NCBI GenBank assembly: GCA_947259045.1
Contig: CAMYKZ010000013.1
Span: 28,394-92,393 of the forward strand
Direction of reading: 5' to 3'
DNA length: 64,000 nt
Origin: an uncultured Afifella sp.
GTDB lineage: Bacteria > Pseudomonadota > Alphaproteobacteria > Rhizobiales > Afifellaceae
Both the position numbers and the translations under genes were made by a program. Of the stretch, positions 9,936 to 20,306 are shown one piece after another. Positions within the stretch are counted from its first letter, which is position 1. The number at the start of each line of letters is the position of its first letter. The notes beneath the pieces were generated by a model. That model was not told the origin of the DNA. It saw nothing but the letters and a program-made list of their open reading frames with translations, and made no database searches.

Positions 9936-12287
9936 CTAGAAGCGCCTTCCACCACCAAAGCGGAAGAATTGTTCCTTGTCGTAATTTTCCTTGGTCAGGA
10001 CGTAGGCAAAATCCGCCCGCAACAGCCCAAGCGGTGAATCCCAGAGGATTGAACCACCGACGGAGGAGCGGATCGAACTGTCGTCGGAGATCGGATTACC
10101 AATAAACGCCGGTGAAATATCGGTGTCATACACCGTTCCTGCATCTGCGAAGACAGCACCCGAAAAACCGAGTTCCGGCGGAAGCACAGGAACCGGAAAC
10201 AGCAGTTCGGCTGTTCCGGCGAGATAAACCTTACCGCCCAGCGCATCATTCGTAACCGCGTCACGCGGGCCAATTCCCGACGATTCAAACCCACGGATTG
10301 TCTCTCCGCCTTTATAGAAGGCATCCTTCAATCGAACATCTTCACCAATACCCTGAATATGCCCGCCCTGAACCCTCACCAGCCCGACAATGCCAGGGTC
10401 AGCAATCAGTTCATGAAAGTATGAAGCGGAACCCGTCGTGCGCAAGAAGCTGACATCGCCGCCAACGCCGGCAAATTCCTGGGTAAACTTGGCATATATT
10501 CCTTCCCGGGGCGTCTTGTTGCTATCAAGACTATTGTAGATGATCGAATATTGAACAGAAGATACCAGGGTTTCTCCTGCTGCCTGGCAGATAGCCCGCG
10601 ATATTCCAACCGGACATGTTCCAATTCCCATAGACGGGTCGAAATTCTTGATCTTGATATCCTGCAAATCAAGCATGTTACCAATCTCAACTCGCAAATT
10701 CTCCGTAATCGGCAAGCCGAATGTTATCCCGCCGCCGGTCTGGGACAGATCGTAATTGCGGAAATCAGTCGCATCGAATTCCCTTTGGAAGACGTTCACA
10801 CCGGCTGACACCCGACGACCGAGAAAATACGGGTCGGTAAAGCCGAATTCATAGGTTTTAGACGATTCGCCGCCGCCGAGCTTGGCTATGACGCGATAAC
10901 CGCGACCGAGAAAATTACGTTCCGACAGCGAAATATCGCCAACAATGCCTTCGCTGGTCGACACGCCGGCACCGAATGAAAGTTCGCCGGTCGGCTGTTC
11001 TTCGACATTGACGTTGACAACCACCCGGTCGGGCGCACTGCCCGGCTCCGTAGTGATGCGGACGGATTTGAAATAACCCAGATTGTTCAGCCGCCGCTCG
11101 GCACGGTCGATCAGAACCCGGTTGAACGCGTCGCCTTCGGCAATGTCGAACTCCCGCCGGATGACATAGTCGACAGTGCGGTCATTGCCGCGGATATTGA
11201 TCCTCTCAATATAAGCGCGCGGTCCTTCGTCGACGACATAGGTAACGCCGATGATCCGGGCTTCCACATCCCGGTCAAGCCGTGGCCGGACCTGCACAAA
11301 AGCATATCCTGAAGACGCCAGTTCAATTGTGATCGCTTCAAGGCTCTTCTCAACGTCCTTGCTGGAATAGACATTGCCCTCCCGGGAAACGGCAAGCCGC
11401 CGTAATAGTTCCCCATCCACATCGGGTATCACCGAATCGACATCAATGGCGCCGAAACGGTAGCGCTCGCCCTCTTCAATCGAGAAGGTGATGAAAAACG
11501 TGTTGCGTTCGCGGTCGAGATCGGCAACCGAGGAAATCACCTGGAAATCGGCATAACCGCGCTCCAGATAATAACGGCGCAATTTCTGCTCGTCTGCTGC
11601 GAGACGATCGGGATCATAGGAATCCGACGACCTCAGAAAACTGAGAATGCCCGATTGCTGGGTGTCAACGACATCGCGCAATTTGCCATCGCTGAAGGCC
11701 TTGTTGCCAATGAACGAAATCCGCGCAACACCGGTCTTCGGACCTTCCGTCACCTCAAAGACAATATTGACGCGATTATTGTCCAGATCGATGATTTTCG
11801 GCTCGACAGAGGCGCGGAACCGGCCCGAGCGGCGGTAGAGTTCCAGGATACGCTGGACATCGCTCTGGATGCGCGCACGGGTGAAGACGCCCCGCTCCTT
11901 GGACTGGACGACTCCCTTCAACTGGTCGTCCTTGAATTTCTTGTTGCCCTCGAAGGCAATCTTGTTGATCAGCGGGTTTTCAACGACAGTCACGACAAGG
12001 GTCCCGCCGCGCTGGGCGATACTGACATCGGAAAACAGCCCTGTCTCGAACAGCGCTTTCAGCGATTGATCGACATCCTGGGCGGAAAAACTACGGCCCG
12101 GCTTGATCGAAAGATAAGCTCGTACCGTTTCATCGTCGACACGCTGGTTGCCATTGACCGCAATCTGGCTCACCGAAGCCGCGACAGCCTTTCCGGTATA
12201 CCACTGGCCCGCCGGGCTTGCGGCTGCAGCAAGCAGCAAAGCCAGAACGAAAATGCATGTATGTCGTTGAACAAACGCTTTGATCAT
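9936..12287 (-). CDS. bamA: Outer-membrane protein assembly factor BamA
   Basis: A 783-residue Omp85-family protein that inserts beta-barrels into the outer membrane. A Sec signal peptide is visible (about residues 1-37, hydrophobic core [14 protein letters not shown]). Five POTRA repeats follow, the first starting near [22 protein letters not shown]-terminal 16-strand barrel runs from about residue 430 and contains the lid-lock motif region [13 protein letters not shown]. The final residue is phenylalanine (FGGGRRF), as expected of a BAM substrate. The 238-bp upstream spacer carries two clean palindromes, listed separately. Confidence 0.97.
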   Translation of the reverse strand: MIKAFVQRHTCIFVLALLLAAAASPAGQWYTGKAVAASVSQIAVNGNQRVDDETVRAYLSIKPGRSFSAQDVDQSLKALFETGLFSDVSIAQRGGTLVVTVVENPLINKIAFEGNKKFKDDQLKGVVQSKERGVFTRARIQSDVQRILELYRRSGRFRASVEPKIIDLDNNRVNIVFEVTEGPKTGVARISFIGNKAFSDGKLRDVVDTQQSGILSFLRSSDSYDPDRLAADEQKLRRYYLERGYADFQVISSVADLDRERNTFFITFSIEEGERYRFGAIDVDSVIPDVDGELLRRLAVSREGNVYSSKDVEKSLEAITIELASSGYAFVQVRPRLDRDVEARIIGVTYVVDEGPRAYIERINIRGNDRTVDYVIRREFDIAEGDAFNRVLIDRAERRLNNLGYFKSVRITTEPGSAPDRVVVNVNVEEQPTGELSFGAGVSTSEGIVGDISLSERNFLGRGYRVIAKLGGGESSKTYEFGFTDPYFLGRRVSAGVNVFQREFDATDFRNYDLSQTGGGITFGLPITENLRVEIGNMLDLQDIKIKNFDPSMGIGTCPVGISRAICQAAGETLVSSVQYSIIYNSLDSNKTPREGIYAKFTQEFAGVGGDVSFLRTTGSASYFHELIADPGIVGLVRVQGGHIQGIGEDVRLKDAFYKGGETIRGFESSGIGPRDAVTNDALGGKVYLAGTAELLFPVPVLPPELGFSGAVFADAGTVYDTDISPAFIGNPISDDSSIRSSVGGSILWDSPLGLLRADFAYVLTKENYDKEQFFRFGGGRRF

Positions 12288-12369
12288 ATTCCGTGTTACC
12301 CGGTCCTTTGTGTCAGCCTCGCCCCGGCTCTCACAGACTCAATTACCTGTCGATATTGCAGGGTTTACA

Positions 12370-12431
12370 AATGGTTTCAACCATTACCCACTCCCGACGC
12401 CCACTTTCGCAGCCTAAAGTGATCTTTAGGC
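12370..12431. promoter_or_regulatory. Two perfect palindromes upstream of bamA
   Basis: The spacer between rseP and bamA holds AATGGTTTCAACCATT at 12370-12385 (7-bp arms, 2-bp centre). It also holds GCCTAAAG-TGAT-CTTTAGGC at 12412-12431 (8-bp arms). Neither is followed by a T-run on either strand, so a simple rho-independent terminator is unlikely. The first overlaps a TTGAAA element on the minus strand that could be a bamA -35 box. Operator sites or mRNA stem-loops are both possible. No regulator is assigned. Confidence 0.4.
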
Positions 12432-12525
12432 AACGGCATTGCAGTTCCCTTAACATAACCAGAAAACAAACCGAATCAGTCGAATTTAAGGTAAATCCGC
12501 GATTTTACAGGCAGATTCCAACGCC

Positions 12526-13671
12526 TCAGGAGGACATGAAACGTATCGTAATGTCATTATATGTGACGAACAGAAACAGCATGATAATCAAGGCAAAACC
12601 GAAGCGAAATGCGATTTCCTGCTTCTTTGCAGCCAATGGCCGCCGCGCAATGGCTTCATAGGCGTAAAACATCAGGTGTCCACCATCCAGCATGGGAATC
12701 GGGAACAGGTTCAAAAGACCAATGCTGACAGACAGGATTGCCGCCAGTTGCAGAAGCGAAAGGCCGCCGCCGGTTTCAGCGACATCGGCGGACAATTTCG
12801 CAATTCCGGCCGGCCCGCTGAGTTGATCCGCATTTTCACGACCGGTAATGATTCTCCCGATATACCTCAGTGTTCCCTCGATAATTGCCCCGGTTTCCTC
12901 AACCGCTTCACGCAAGGCTTCCGCAGGACCGAATTGGCGCAAAACCACTTCGGCGCCCTCACCACCGCTTTTGATGCCGAGCATCCCGATACGCTGGGTG
13001 CCGCCAAGCCCGTCTGGCATCTCTTCGCGTTCAGGAACCGCCAAAAACGTCAGCCGCTCGCCATTCCTGTCCACGACGATGTTCAGTTCATCACCGGTCG
13101 CCAGCGATACGACCCGGCGAATGTCGGTGAACGTCTCCATGATCCGGCCGTTGATTTCCAGGATCAGATCATCAGCCAGCAAGCCGGCACGTTCCGCAGC
13201 CGAATTCTCCACGACCGACAATATACGCGGCGTCAACTCATACCGCCCGTTGGCGTATAGGACAGACGCGATGATGGCGATTGCCAGGATAAAGTTGGCT
13301 ATCGGTCCTGCGACAACCACGGCCGATCGTTTCCAGAGTGCAGAAAAATAAAACAGGCCCTGACGATCGGCTTCCGGAATCGAATCCAGTGTTTCCTGGT
13401 CCGGCACACTGGCGGAATTCTCATCGCCGGTAAATTTGACATATCCGCCCAACGGGATCGCACTGACCTGCCAGTGCGTTCCGTTGCGATCATTGAAACC
13501 CCAGAGCTCCTTGCCAAATCCGATGGAAAATGTATCGACCTTGATGCCACACCAGCGGGCGACCAGAAAATGACCAAGTTCATGGATGAAAACGATCGGC
13601 GTAAACACAAGCAACGTCGAAACGGCGATCAGCGGGATCGATGTTGGCAGTCCGGCAAGATATTCAAACAT
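12526..13671 (-). CDS. rseP: RseP-type site-2 intramembrane metalloprotease
   Basis: A 381-residue M50 protease of the inner membrane that cleaves anti-sigma factors and remnant signal peptides. The zinc-binding HELGH lies in the first membrane segment (VFIHELGHFLVARW). One PDZ domain covers about residues 125-215. The third metal ligand is in the LDGGHLMFYAYEA block near the C terminus, followed by a last membrane span. The gene lies between dxr and bamA in the same direction, the usual proteobacterial order linking isoprenoid synthesis with envelope stress and OMP assembly. Confidence 0.95.
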   Translation of the reverse strand: MFEYLAGLPTSIPLIAVSTLLVFTPIVFIHELGHFLVARWCGIKVDTFSIGFGKELWGFNDRNGTHWQVSAIPLGGYVKFTGDENSASVPDQETLDSIPEADRQGLFYFSALWKRSAVVVAGPIANFILAIAIIASVLYANGRYELTPRILSVVENSAAERAGLLADDLILEINGRIMETFTDIRRVVSLATGDELNIVVDRNGERLTFLAVPEREEMPDGLGGTQRIGMLGIKSGGEGAEVVLRQFGPAEALREAVEETGAIIEGTLRYIGRIITGRENADQLSGPAGIAKLSADVAETGGGLSLLQLAAILSVSIGLLNLFPIPMLDGGHLMFYAYEAIARRPLAAKKQEIAFRFGFALIIMLFLFVTYNDITIRFMSS

Positions 13672-13676
13672 TGAGA

Positions 13677-14900
13677 TTAGACCGTGGGATTAGACCGTCG
13701 TTCCTGAGCGGTAGGTTTCTGGGAGGCAGATTTCTGACGCGGCAATAACATTCGTGCGGCGATTACGCGCGCTTCGCGGTCAAGTTCCAGAGCCGCCTCA
13801 ACCGATCCGGGTTCATGCAGCAGACCGTATCGTTCTGATTCTGCCAACGTTTGCCGGACTATAGCAGGAATATCGGTAAACGCGATCCGATTTTCAAGAA
13901 AATACGCAACGGCAAGCTCATTTGCCGCGTTCAATACCGTCTCTGCACCCTGCCCTTTTTCCATTGCGTCTTTGGCCAGTTGAAGTGCAGGAAACCGGTC
14001 CAGATCCGGCTTCTGGAAAGTAAGATCAGTCAAGCTGGCCAACGGCAGAGCCTCAAACGGTTCTGTTCTGCGCTCGGGCCAGTAAAAGCAGTGCGCGATC
14101 GGCCGGCGCATGTCTGCAGCCCCAAGCTCCGCATGCACCGCACCGTCCCGCAGTGTAACGAATGCATGCACCACCGATTGTGGATGGATGACCACATCGA
14201 GATGACGCGGCTCAAGCCCGAACAGATAGCGCGCCTCGATCAGTTCCAGCCCCTTGTTCATCAGGGTCGCCGAATCGATACTGATCTTGTCGCCCATCGA
14301 CCAGACCGGATGCGCCAGCGCCTGGGCCCGGGTCACATCTGATAAACGCGCTTTCGACCAGCCGAGAAACGGGCCACCGGAGGCTGTCAGCGTGATCCTG
14401 GCGACATCGGCCATGTCATGACCTTGCAGGAGCTGGAAAACCGCATTGTGTTCAGAATCCACCGGCAACAGGTTGACGCCGTACCTGGCAACCAGTTTCA
14501 TGAATGACGACCCGGCGCATGTCAGGCATTCCTTGTTTGCCAGAGCAATCGAATTGCCAGCACGCACGGCAGCAGCCGTCGGCGCAACACCGGCAGCCCC
14601 GACAATTGCAGAAAGCGTCAGGTCAACCTGTTCACCGGCAATGTCGGCCAAAGCCTCGTCGCCGGCGGCGACCTTGACCGGGGTTCCTGCCAGCGCCTGT
14701 TTCAGGAGCGGCAATGCGACCGGGTCGCGGATGACCGCGACGGCGGCGTTCACGCGAATGGCGGTTTCCGCCAGCTTCAACGCATTGCTGTCCGCAGTTA
14801 CGGCATGAACGGAGAACCGCTCGCGATCCGCCTCAAGCACACTGACAGCCGATTGGCCGATTGAGCCGGTGGCCCCTAATATCGAGATGCGTTTTGTCAT
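13677..14900 (-). CDS. dxr: 1-deoxy-D-xylulose-5-phosphate reductoisomerase
   Basis: A 407-residue NADPH-dependent enzyme of the MEP pathway that converts DXP to 2-C-methylerythritol 4-phosphate. The Rossmann motif ILGATGSIGQSAVSVL is at residues 7-22. Metal and substrate residues are in PVDSEHNAVFQLLQG. Also conserved are the active-site loop WSMGDKISIDSATLMNKG and the downstream HPQSVVHAFV. The C-terminal ~25 residues (from LPRQKSA) are a variable tail. It is 5 bases upstream of rseP and 5 bases downstream of cdsA, so it is part of one transcription unit. Confidence 0.97.
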   Translation of the reverse strand: MTKRISILGATGSIGQSAVSVLEADRERFSVHAVTADSNALKLAETAIRVNAAVAVIRDPVALPLLKQALAGTPVKVAAGDEALADIAGEQVDLTLSAIVGAAGVAPTAAAVRAGNSIALANKECLTCAGSSFMKLVARYGVNLLPVDSEHNAVFQLLQGHDMADVARITLTASGGPFLGWSKARLSDVTRAQALAHPVWSMGDKISIDSATLMNKGLELIEARYLFGLEPRHLDVVIHPQSVVHAFVTLRDGAVHAELGAADMRRPIAHCFYWPERRTEPFEALPLASLTDLTFQKPDLDRFPALQLAKDAMEKGQGAETVLNAANELAVAYFLENRIAFTDIPAIVRQTLAESERYGLLHEPGSVEAALELDREARVIAARMLLPRQKSASQKPTAQERRSNPTV

Positions 14901-14905
14901 CGGCG

Positions 14906-15715
14906 CTAGAATATTTTCAGGACGGGCAAGATGGAACCGACGCCGGTAATGGCCAGCAGAGGTGCGACCGCCGCGGCGCCGAACAATCCGTCAACCCGAT
15001 CCAGAACACCGCCATGGCCGGGGATCAAAGTGCCGGAATCCTTGGCGCCGAACCGGCGTTTGACCGCCGATTCAAGAAAATCACCGGCCTGGCTGAAGAC
15101 AGACAGGACACCGGCAACCGCAATATCTCCGACCCTGGCATCCCCGGAGAGATAGATCGACATTGCCAGGCCCACCGCAAATGCAGCAGCCAATCCGCAA
15201 AGACCGCCGGACCAGGTTTTTTTCGGCGAAACCCGCGGCCATAATTTGGGGCCGCCGATCGCCCGGCCGCCGAAATAGGCGACGATATCGGTCGCCCAGA
15301 CGACAAGCATGATGAATATGACTGCCGCCAGCCCTGTCGCGGGATCGGAACGGACAAGCATGAGACCTGCCGCCGGCAGGACAACATAAACCATGCCCAT
15401 GCCGGCCCATTTCTGAGGCTCCAGCATCGTGCCGACAATCAAGGCGCCGGCGATCGGCGTCAGAAGAAAAATAGCGGCCAGATCCCATTGACAGAAATGG
15501 ACCGACAAAAGACCGGCGGCTATGGCGCCGGCCATGGCAAACCGGGTCCATTCCGGTTTCTGCGGACCGCTCATCTCGGTCCATTCCCAAAACCCGAGAA
15601 CTGCGACAAGTATCACCAGGGCGGAAAATATCAACCCTCCTGTCCAGACCGCCAAAAGCACGATCGGCGCCAGCACCGCCGCCGATATGATCCTGAGCGT
15701 GAGGTTGCCCATCAT
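14906..15715 (-). CDS. cdsA: Phosphatidate cytidylyltransferase CdsA
   Basis: An integral membrane enzyme that makes CDP-diacylglycerol from phosphatidate and CTP for phospholipid synthesis. Multiple hydrophobic helices are present. The C-terminal CDS signature appears as AVKRRFGAKDSGTLIPGHGG followed by VLDRVDGLF. The frame is open upstream to 15778, which would overlap uppS. The ATG pair at 15715/15712 (giving MMGNLTLRII) or a GTG at 15727 fits the gap after the uppS stop better. About 269 residues result with the start chosen here. Confidence 0.92.
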   Translation of the reverse strand: MMGNLTLRIISAAVLAPIVLLAVWTGGLIFSALVILVAVLGFWEWTEMSGPQKPEWTRFAMAGAIAAGLLSVHFCQWDLAAIFLLTPIAGALIVGTMLEPQKWAGMGMVYVVLPAAGLMLVRSDPATGLAAVIFIMLVVWATDIVAYFGGRAIGGPKLWPRVSPKKTWSGGLCGLAAAFAVGLAMSIYLSGDARVGDIAVAGVLSVFSQAGDFLESAVKRRFGAKDSGTLIPGHGGVLDRVDGLFGAAAVAPLLAITGVGSILPVLKIF

Positions 15716-15734
15716 TTGCTTTGTCACCGGCTGG

Positions 15735-16481
15735 TCAGGCACTTCGAACACCTCCGTACCGGCGATCCCGGCTCGCATATTCCTGCAATGCGTCTTCGAA
15801 ATCCTGGTCAGTAAAATCAGGCCAGAAAACCTGCGGGAAAAGAAATTCCGAATAGGCTGACTGCCAAAGCAGAAAGTTGCTGATGCGCTGTTCGCCCGAT
15901 GTTCGGATGATCAGATCCGGATCCGGGATACCGCTGGTATCAAGATGGCGTGCAAACTCTTCCGTCGTAAGTTCGTCAGCGGCGATTTCCCCGTTTGCGA
16001 TCCGCTCTGCGGCGCGCCTCACCGCCCGCAATATCTCGTCACGCGAGCCGTAATTAAATGCCACGACCAGGTTCAGCCCGGTATTGCCGGCCGTATCAGC
16101 CTCTGCCTTTGCGATCATGTCCAGAATATCGGTTGGGATCCTGTCACGCGATCCGATGACCCGGATACGGACATTGTTCTTCGACAAATCGCTTAGATCA
16201 CGGCGGATAAAATAGCGCAGAAGATTGAGCAGATCCTCAACTTCGGAGGGAGGGCGTGACCAGTTTTCCGAACTGAAGCTGAACAGGGTCAGATACTTTA
16301 TACCGCGTTCACCGGCGAATTTTGCCGCCCGTTTGACCGCTTCGACACCGCGGCGGTGACCTTCGCGCCGGGGCAGACCGCGGGTCTGGGCCCATCGTCC
16401 GTTACCGTCCATAATGATGGAAACGTGCTGCGGAATAACCGCATCACCGCATGACCTTTCTGGATCTGATTTAACCGACAT
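15735..16481 (-). CDS. uppS: Undecaprenyl diphosphate synthase UppS
   Basis: A cis-prenyltransferase of 248 residues that extends farnesyl-PP with isopentenyl-PP to the C55 lipid carrier for peptidoglycan and O-antigen. The catalytic aspartate lies in SIIMDGNGRWAQTRGLPRR, and the FSSENWSRP and SGEQRISNFLLWQSAYSEF blocks are present. The frame extends upstream into the 3' end of frr. The ATG at 16481 is chosen because it leaves a 40-base gap after frr and gives normal length. The neighbours pyrH-frr-uppS-cdsA-dxr-rseP are the classical proteobacterial cluster. Confidence 0.95.
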   Translation of the reverse strand: MSVKSDPERSCGDAVIPQHVSIIMDGNGRWAQTRGLPRREGHRRGVEAVKRAAKFAGERGIKYLTLFSFSSENWSRPPSEVEDLLNLLRYFIRRDLSDLSKNNVRIRVIGSRDRIPTDILDMIAKAEADTAGNTGLNLVVAFNYGSRDEILRAVRRAAERIANGEIAADELTTEEFARHLDTSGIPDPDLIIRTSGEQRISNFLLWQSAYSEFLFPQVFWPDFTDQDFEDALQEYASRDRRYGGVRSA

Positions 16482-16521
16482 CACGCTTCCTGTCCGTGCT
16501 GCATCATGATCTGCGCAGCAA

Positions 16522-17085
16522 TCAGACCTGGGTAATTTCTTCTTCCTTGCTTGCCAGCAATTCGTCGATCGCCTTGATCTTTTCATCCGTCAGCGTCTGC
16601 ACCAGATCTGCCTGGTGCTTGCTGTCATCCTTGCTGACATCGCCATCTTTTTCCATCGCCTTGAGGGTATCCATACCATCACGGCGTACATGTCTGACGG
16701 CAACCTTGGCGCCCTCGGCGTATTTATGGGCAATCTTGACGAGATCCTGTCGCCGTTCTGCGTTCAGTTCAGGAATCGGGATACGCAGAAGATTGCCTTC
16801 CATGACCGGATTGAGGCCAAGGCTGGAATCTCGAATAGCCTTGTCGACCGCTGCAACCAGCCCCTGATCCCAGACCTGCACGGTTACCATGCGCGATTCA
16901 GGCACACTGACTGTCCCGACCTGGTTGATCGGCATTTTCGACCCGTAGGCATCGACATCGACCGGATCAAGAAGACTGGCGGATGCGCGGCCGGTGCGAA
17001 GTCCGGAGAGCTCTGTTCTGAGCACGGAAATCGCGCCGTCCATGCGCCGCTCAAGATCCTTGAGGTCCACTTCCATATCGCTCAT
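16522..17085 (-). CDS. frr: Ribosome recycling factor
   Basis: An 187-residue protein that splits post-termination ribosomes together with EF-G. It has the typical three-helix-bundle sequence, including [20 protein letters not shown] near residues 30-50. The conserved [20 protein letters not shown] segment is around 110-130. Length is within two residues of the family norm. It lies 26 bases downstream of pyrH on the same strand. Confidence 0.97.
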   Translation of the reverse strand: MSDMEVDLKDLERRMDGAISVLRTELSGLRTGRASASLLDPVDVDAYGSKMPINQVGTVSVPESRMVTVQVWDQGLVAAVDKAIRDSSLGLNPVMEGNLLRIPIPELNAERRQDLVKIAHKYAEGAKVAVRHVRRDGMDTLKAMEKDGDVSKDDSKHQADLVQTLTDEKIKAIDELLASKEEEITQV

Positions 17086-17111
17086 CTGAATATTCCTCCA
17101 CTACGTACGCA

Positions 17112-17849
17112 TCACGATATTCCGGCAGTCGCCGAAGAGACGATTGTGCCAACGGGTTCGCCGGCAACAATCCGTGAAAGCGCACCTTTATTGTGCACAT
17201 CGAAGACAATGATCGGCAAGGCGTTATCACGGGCAAGCGCAAAAGCGGCCGTATCCATCACCGCCAGATCGCGACTGATCGCCTCTTCATAGGTGATCTG
17301 TTCATAACGTTTTGCGTCCGGGTTGTGTTTCGGGTCGGCGGAATAGACACCGTCGACCTGGGTTCCCTTGAGAAGCGCATCGCATTCCAGTTCAAGCGCC
17401 CGCAGCGCGGCACCGCTGTCGGTGGTGAAATAAGGGTTGCCCGTCCCGCCGGCAAGAACGACAACGAGACCTTTCTGCATATGCCACGATGCCCGGCGAT
17501 GGATATAGGTTTCGCAAACCGATGGCATCTCAATGGCAGACATCGCCCGCGCTTCCACACCTTCACGCACCAGCGCAGCCTCGAGAGACAGGGCATTCAT
17601 CACCGTTGCCAGCATACCCATATGATCGCCGGTCACCCTGTCGCCGCCCTTGGCCGCCAGAGCCACGCCGCGAAATATGTTGCCGCCGCCGATGACAACC
17701 GCAACTTCCGTGCCGGATTTTCTGACCGTGGCAATCTCGGACGCAAACCTGGAAACAACCTTGTCATCGATCCCGAACGGCTGGTCGCCCATCAGCGCTT
17801 CACCCGATAGTTTCAGAAGAATTCGCCTGGGCTTTGGTCGAACTGACAT
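17112..17849 (-). CDS. pyrH: Uridylate kinase PyrH
   Basis: A 245-residue amino-acid-kinase-fold enzyme that phosphorylates UMP to UDP. The N-terminal [13 protein letters not shown] phosphate-binding loop is clear. So are [11 protein letters not shown], the [19 protein letters not shown] uridine-binding loop and the [13 protein letters not shown] motif. It begins a transcription unit (pyrH, frr, uppS and onward) separated from tsf by a spacer containing a hairpin terminator. Confidence 0.97.
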   Translation of the reverse strand: MSVRPKPRRILLKLSGEALMGDQPFGIDDKVVSRFASEIATVRKSGTEVAVVIGGGNIFRGVALAAKGGDRVTGDHMGMLATVMNALSLEAALVREGVEARAMSAIEMPSVCETYIHRRASWHMQKGLVVVLAGGTGNPYFTTDSGAALRALELECDALLKGTQVDGVYSADPKHNPDAKRYEQITYEEAISRDLAVMDTAAFALARDNALPIIVFDVHNKGALSRIVAGEPVGTIVSSATAGIS

Positions 17850-17892
17850 GCTGCCGCTTCTTCGCTGGTTTATTGAACGTCCAATAGCGCAT

Positions 17893-17928
17893 AAAACAAG
17901 GGCGCCGGCATGTCACGCCGACGCCCTT
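17893..17928 (-). terminator. Rho-independent terminator after tsf
   Basis: On the minus strand the spacer folds into a GGGCGTCGGC / GCCGGCGCCC stem with a 7-base loop, followed by TTGTTTT. It sits just downstream of the tsf stop and upstream of pyrH, so it separates rpsB-tsf from the pyrH group. Confidence 0.75.
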
Positions 17929-17947
17929 GATAAAAATGTATATTTTT

Positions 17948-18871
17948 TCAGCTCTGGCCGGCGACAGCCGCAACCTCCGCTGCAAAATCCGGCTCAGGGT
18001 CTTTTTCCACGCCTTCACCAAGCTTGAAGCATACATAGCCTGAAATCGACACCGGAGCGCCGATATCGCCCTCAGATTCAGCCAGGACTTTTTCAATCGA
18101 ACGCTCTCCGTCGATGACAAAAACCTGTTTCAGCAGAACCGATTCCTCGTAGAATTTCCGCATCCGGCCATCAACCATCTTCTCGATGATATTGTCCGGC
18201 TTGCCGCTTTCGCGAGCCTGTTCGGCAAAAACCGAGCGCTCACGGTCCACGGTCGCCGCGTCCAGATCGTCAACACTGAGCGCCAACGGGTTTGCAGCCG
18301 CCACATGCATCGCGATCTGGCGGCCGAGTGCCGTCAGCTTTTCACGGTCACCGGTCGATTGCAGACCGACCAGAACGCCGATTTTACCGAGATTTGGAGC
18401 AACTGCGGAATGGACATAACTTGCCACAACACCGGTTTCGACGCTGACCTTTGCCGAACGGCGGAATGTCATGTTCTCGCCGATTGTGGCAATAGCGTCG
18501 CTGACCGACTGTTCGACGGATTTGCCGCCGATGCTGGCAGCCTTTACCGCATCCAGGCTCCCGTCAGTGCCAAGTGCTGCCTGGGCAATCGACGTAACAA
18601 GTCCCTGGAACTGATCGTTGCGGGCCACGAAATCAGTCTCTGAATTGACTTCGACGACGATCGCTTCGGTTCCCGAACCTGCGACGCTGATCAGGCCTTC
18701 GGAGGCAACACGTGACGATTTCTTCTCTGCTTTGGCGATGCCTTTGGCGCGCAGCCAGTCGACTGCAGCCTCCATGTCGCCATTGGCCTCCTGCAGGGCC
18801 GATTTGCAATCCATCATGCCGGCGCCGGTTTTGTCGCGCAGTTCTTTTACCATCTGGGCTGTGACGGCCAT
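17948..18871 (-). CDS. tsf: Elongation factor Ts
   Basis: A 307-residue nucleotide exchange factor for EF-Tu. The N-terminal UBA-like domain ([20 protein letters not shown]) with the invariant TGAGMMDCK is present. The core domain has [14 protein letters not shown] and [10 protein letters not shown], and the C-terminal module has SVEKVLAE-type residues. Length and order (rpsB-tsf) are standard. The rpsB stop is 46 bases upstream. Confidence 0.97.
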   Translation of the reverse strand: MAVTAQMVKELRDKTGAGMMDCKSALQEANGDMEAAVDWLRAKGIAKAEKKSSRVASEGLISVAGSGTEAIVVEVNSETDFVARNDQFQGLVTSIAQAALGTDGSLDAVKAASIGGKSVEQSVSDAIATIGENMTFRRSAKVSVETGVVASYVHSAVAPNLGKIGVLVGLQSTGDREKLTALGRQIAMHVAAANPLALSVDDLDAATVDRERSVFAEQARESGKPDNIIEKMVDGRMRKFYEESVLLKQVFVIDGERSIEKVLAESEGDIGAPVSISGYVCFKLGEGVEKDPEPDFAAEVAAVAGQS

Positions 18872-18917
18872 GGTCTATCCTCTCAAACGTTCTGGCAATT
18901 TGTTTCAGTCAGGCGGG

Positions 18918-20120
18918 TCAGCCCTCGGCGAGTTTCTTCGCCTGGGCAATCCAGTCATCACGGTCAATACGACCCTTGAAACTCAATGCATCGTCAACCT
19001 TGGTCACATCCTCCGGGGAGAACGCGGCAATCTGGGCAAACCTGGTAATTCCAAGGCCGTGCAGCTTGCCTTCCAGAACCGGACCAACACCGGAGATCTG
19101 CTTCAGATCATCGGGGTCGCCTTCCGGAGCGGTAAACAGCGCTGCACCCTCTGCCGCGGCCGGCTCTTCCGCCTTCGCGTCTGCAGCGGGCGCTGCTTCG
19201 GCGGGCGCTGCTTTCGCAGGTGCTGCTTCTTTGACAGGTGCTGCTTCGGCGGACACTGCTTTCGCAGGCGCTGCTTCGGCAGGTGCTGCTTCGGCAGGTG
19301 CTGGTTCGGCGGGAGCAGCCTCAACTTGCGCTGGCACCTCAACGACTGCAGCTTCAGGTTCTGCAGCGGCTTCCAGTGCCGCCTCAACCGGCACCTCTAC
19401 CGAGGCGCCGACATCAATGCCCATTTCGCCCTGGGAGCGCGAAATTCCGTCAAGTGCAGCACGCGCGATCAGATCACAATAAAGCGTAATCGCGCGGCCC
19501 GCATCGTCATTGCCCGGGATCGGGTAAGCGACGCCGGCCGGATCGCAATTGGTATCGAGGATCGCCGCAACCGGGATGTTCAGCCGCTGGGCTTCGTTGA
19601 TGGCGATCGCTTCCTTGTTCGTGTCGATGACAAACAGCATGTCGGGAACGCCGCCCATATCCTTGATGCCGCCGAGGGCGCGCTCAAGCTTGTCGCGTTC
19701 GCGGGTCAAGGACAGCAATTCTTTCTTGGTCAGCCCCTGAACGCCATGATCCAGCATCTCTTCCAGTGTCTTCAGACGCTTGATGGAATTCGAAATCGTC
19801 TTCCAGTTTGTCAGCATGCCGCCAAGCCAGCGCGCATTGACATAATACTGCGCGGAACGGCGGGCCGCGTCGGCGACAATTACCGATGCCTGGCGTTTGG
19901 TGCCGACAAACAGAATGCGGCCACCCTTGGCGACGGTATCACTGACGGCAGTGAGCGCCTGATGCAGCATCGGGACGGTCTGGGCCAGATCGATAATGTG
20001 GATATTATTGCGGTCGCCGAAAATGTATCCAGACATTTTCGGGTTCCAGCGGTGGGTCTGATGACCAAAATGTACGCCAGCCTCAAGCAGCTGACGCATC
20101 GAATAATCGGGAAGCGTCAT
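18918..20120 (-). CDS. rpsB: Ribosomal protein S2 with long Ala/Pro-rich linker and C-terminal helix-hairpin-helix domain
   Basis: Residues 1 to about 235 are a normal S2 protein of the small ribosomal subunit ([40 protein letters not shown]). A low-complexity Ala/Pro/Glu linker (about 240-335) follows. A 64-residue module ends the protein, starting [20 protein letters not shown] and ending [20 protein letters not shown]. That module matches the end of NuoE and of the 41097-41717 protein in this window. It resembles the H3TH-type helix-hairpin-helix fold (COG3743-like). Total length of 400 is far above the ~240-260 usual for S2. Extended S2 proteins are known in Alphaproteobacteria; what the extra domain does is not known to me. 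Confidence 0.95.
   Translation of the reverse strand: MTLPDYSMRQLLEAGVHFGHQTHRWNPKMSGYIFGDRNNIHIIDLAQTVPMLHQALTAVSDTVAKGGRILFVGTKRQASVIVADAARRSAQYYVNARWLGGMLTNWKTISNSIKRLKTLEEMLDHGVQGLTKKELLSLTRERDKLERALGGIKDMGGVPDMLFVIDTNKEAIAINEAQRLNIPVAAILDTNCDPAGVAYPIPGNDDAGRAITLYCDLIARAALDGISRSQGEMGIDVGASVEVPVEAALEAAAEPEAAVVEVPAQVEAAPAEPAPAEAAPAEAAPAKAVSAEAAPVKEAAPAKAAPAEAAPAADAKAEEPAAAEGAALFTAPEGDPDDLKQISGVGPVLEGKLHGLGITRFAQIAAFSPEDVTKVDDALSFKGRIDRDDWIAQAKKLAEG
19180..19330. repeat. Imperfect 15-bp tandem repeat encoding the S2 Ala/Pro linker
   Basis: A series of degenerate 15-base units, close to GCAGGTGCTGCTTCG on the plus strand, runs through the rpsB linker. It encodes the repeated A-P-A-E-A pattern on the minus strand. 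Copy number is likely to vary between strains because the units are multiples of three and lie in a disordered linker. Confidence 0.7.
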
Positions 20121-20209
20121 TTCAATTCTCCGGTTTGTCCTCCGCGGGCACTGGCAAAAGCCACCGGACTAGCCATTTCTGGCTATAAACCCGCGTGTGA
20201 GATGCGCGC

Positions 20210-20238
20210 CTTATAAGCAAAGCGGAATTATTGTGCAA
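20210..20238 (-). promoter_or_regulatory. Probable sigma-70-type promoter of rpsB-tsf
   Basis: On the minus strand TTGCAC (20238-20233) and TATAAG (20215-20210) are separated by exactly 17 bases. Transcription would start near 20203, leaving a leader of about 80 bases before rpsB. The -10 matches five of six consensus bases. A GGAGAA ribosome-binding site precedes the rpsB ATG. Confidence 0.5.
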
Positions 20239-20306
20239 TGCGGAAAATGCCTGTGGCGCAGATTTGTTTTCAGCGCTTTTTCAGACCGGATCTTCCAGGT
20301 CTGAAC

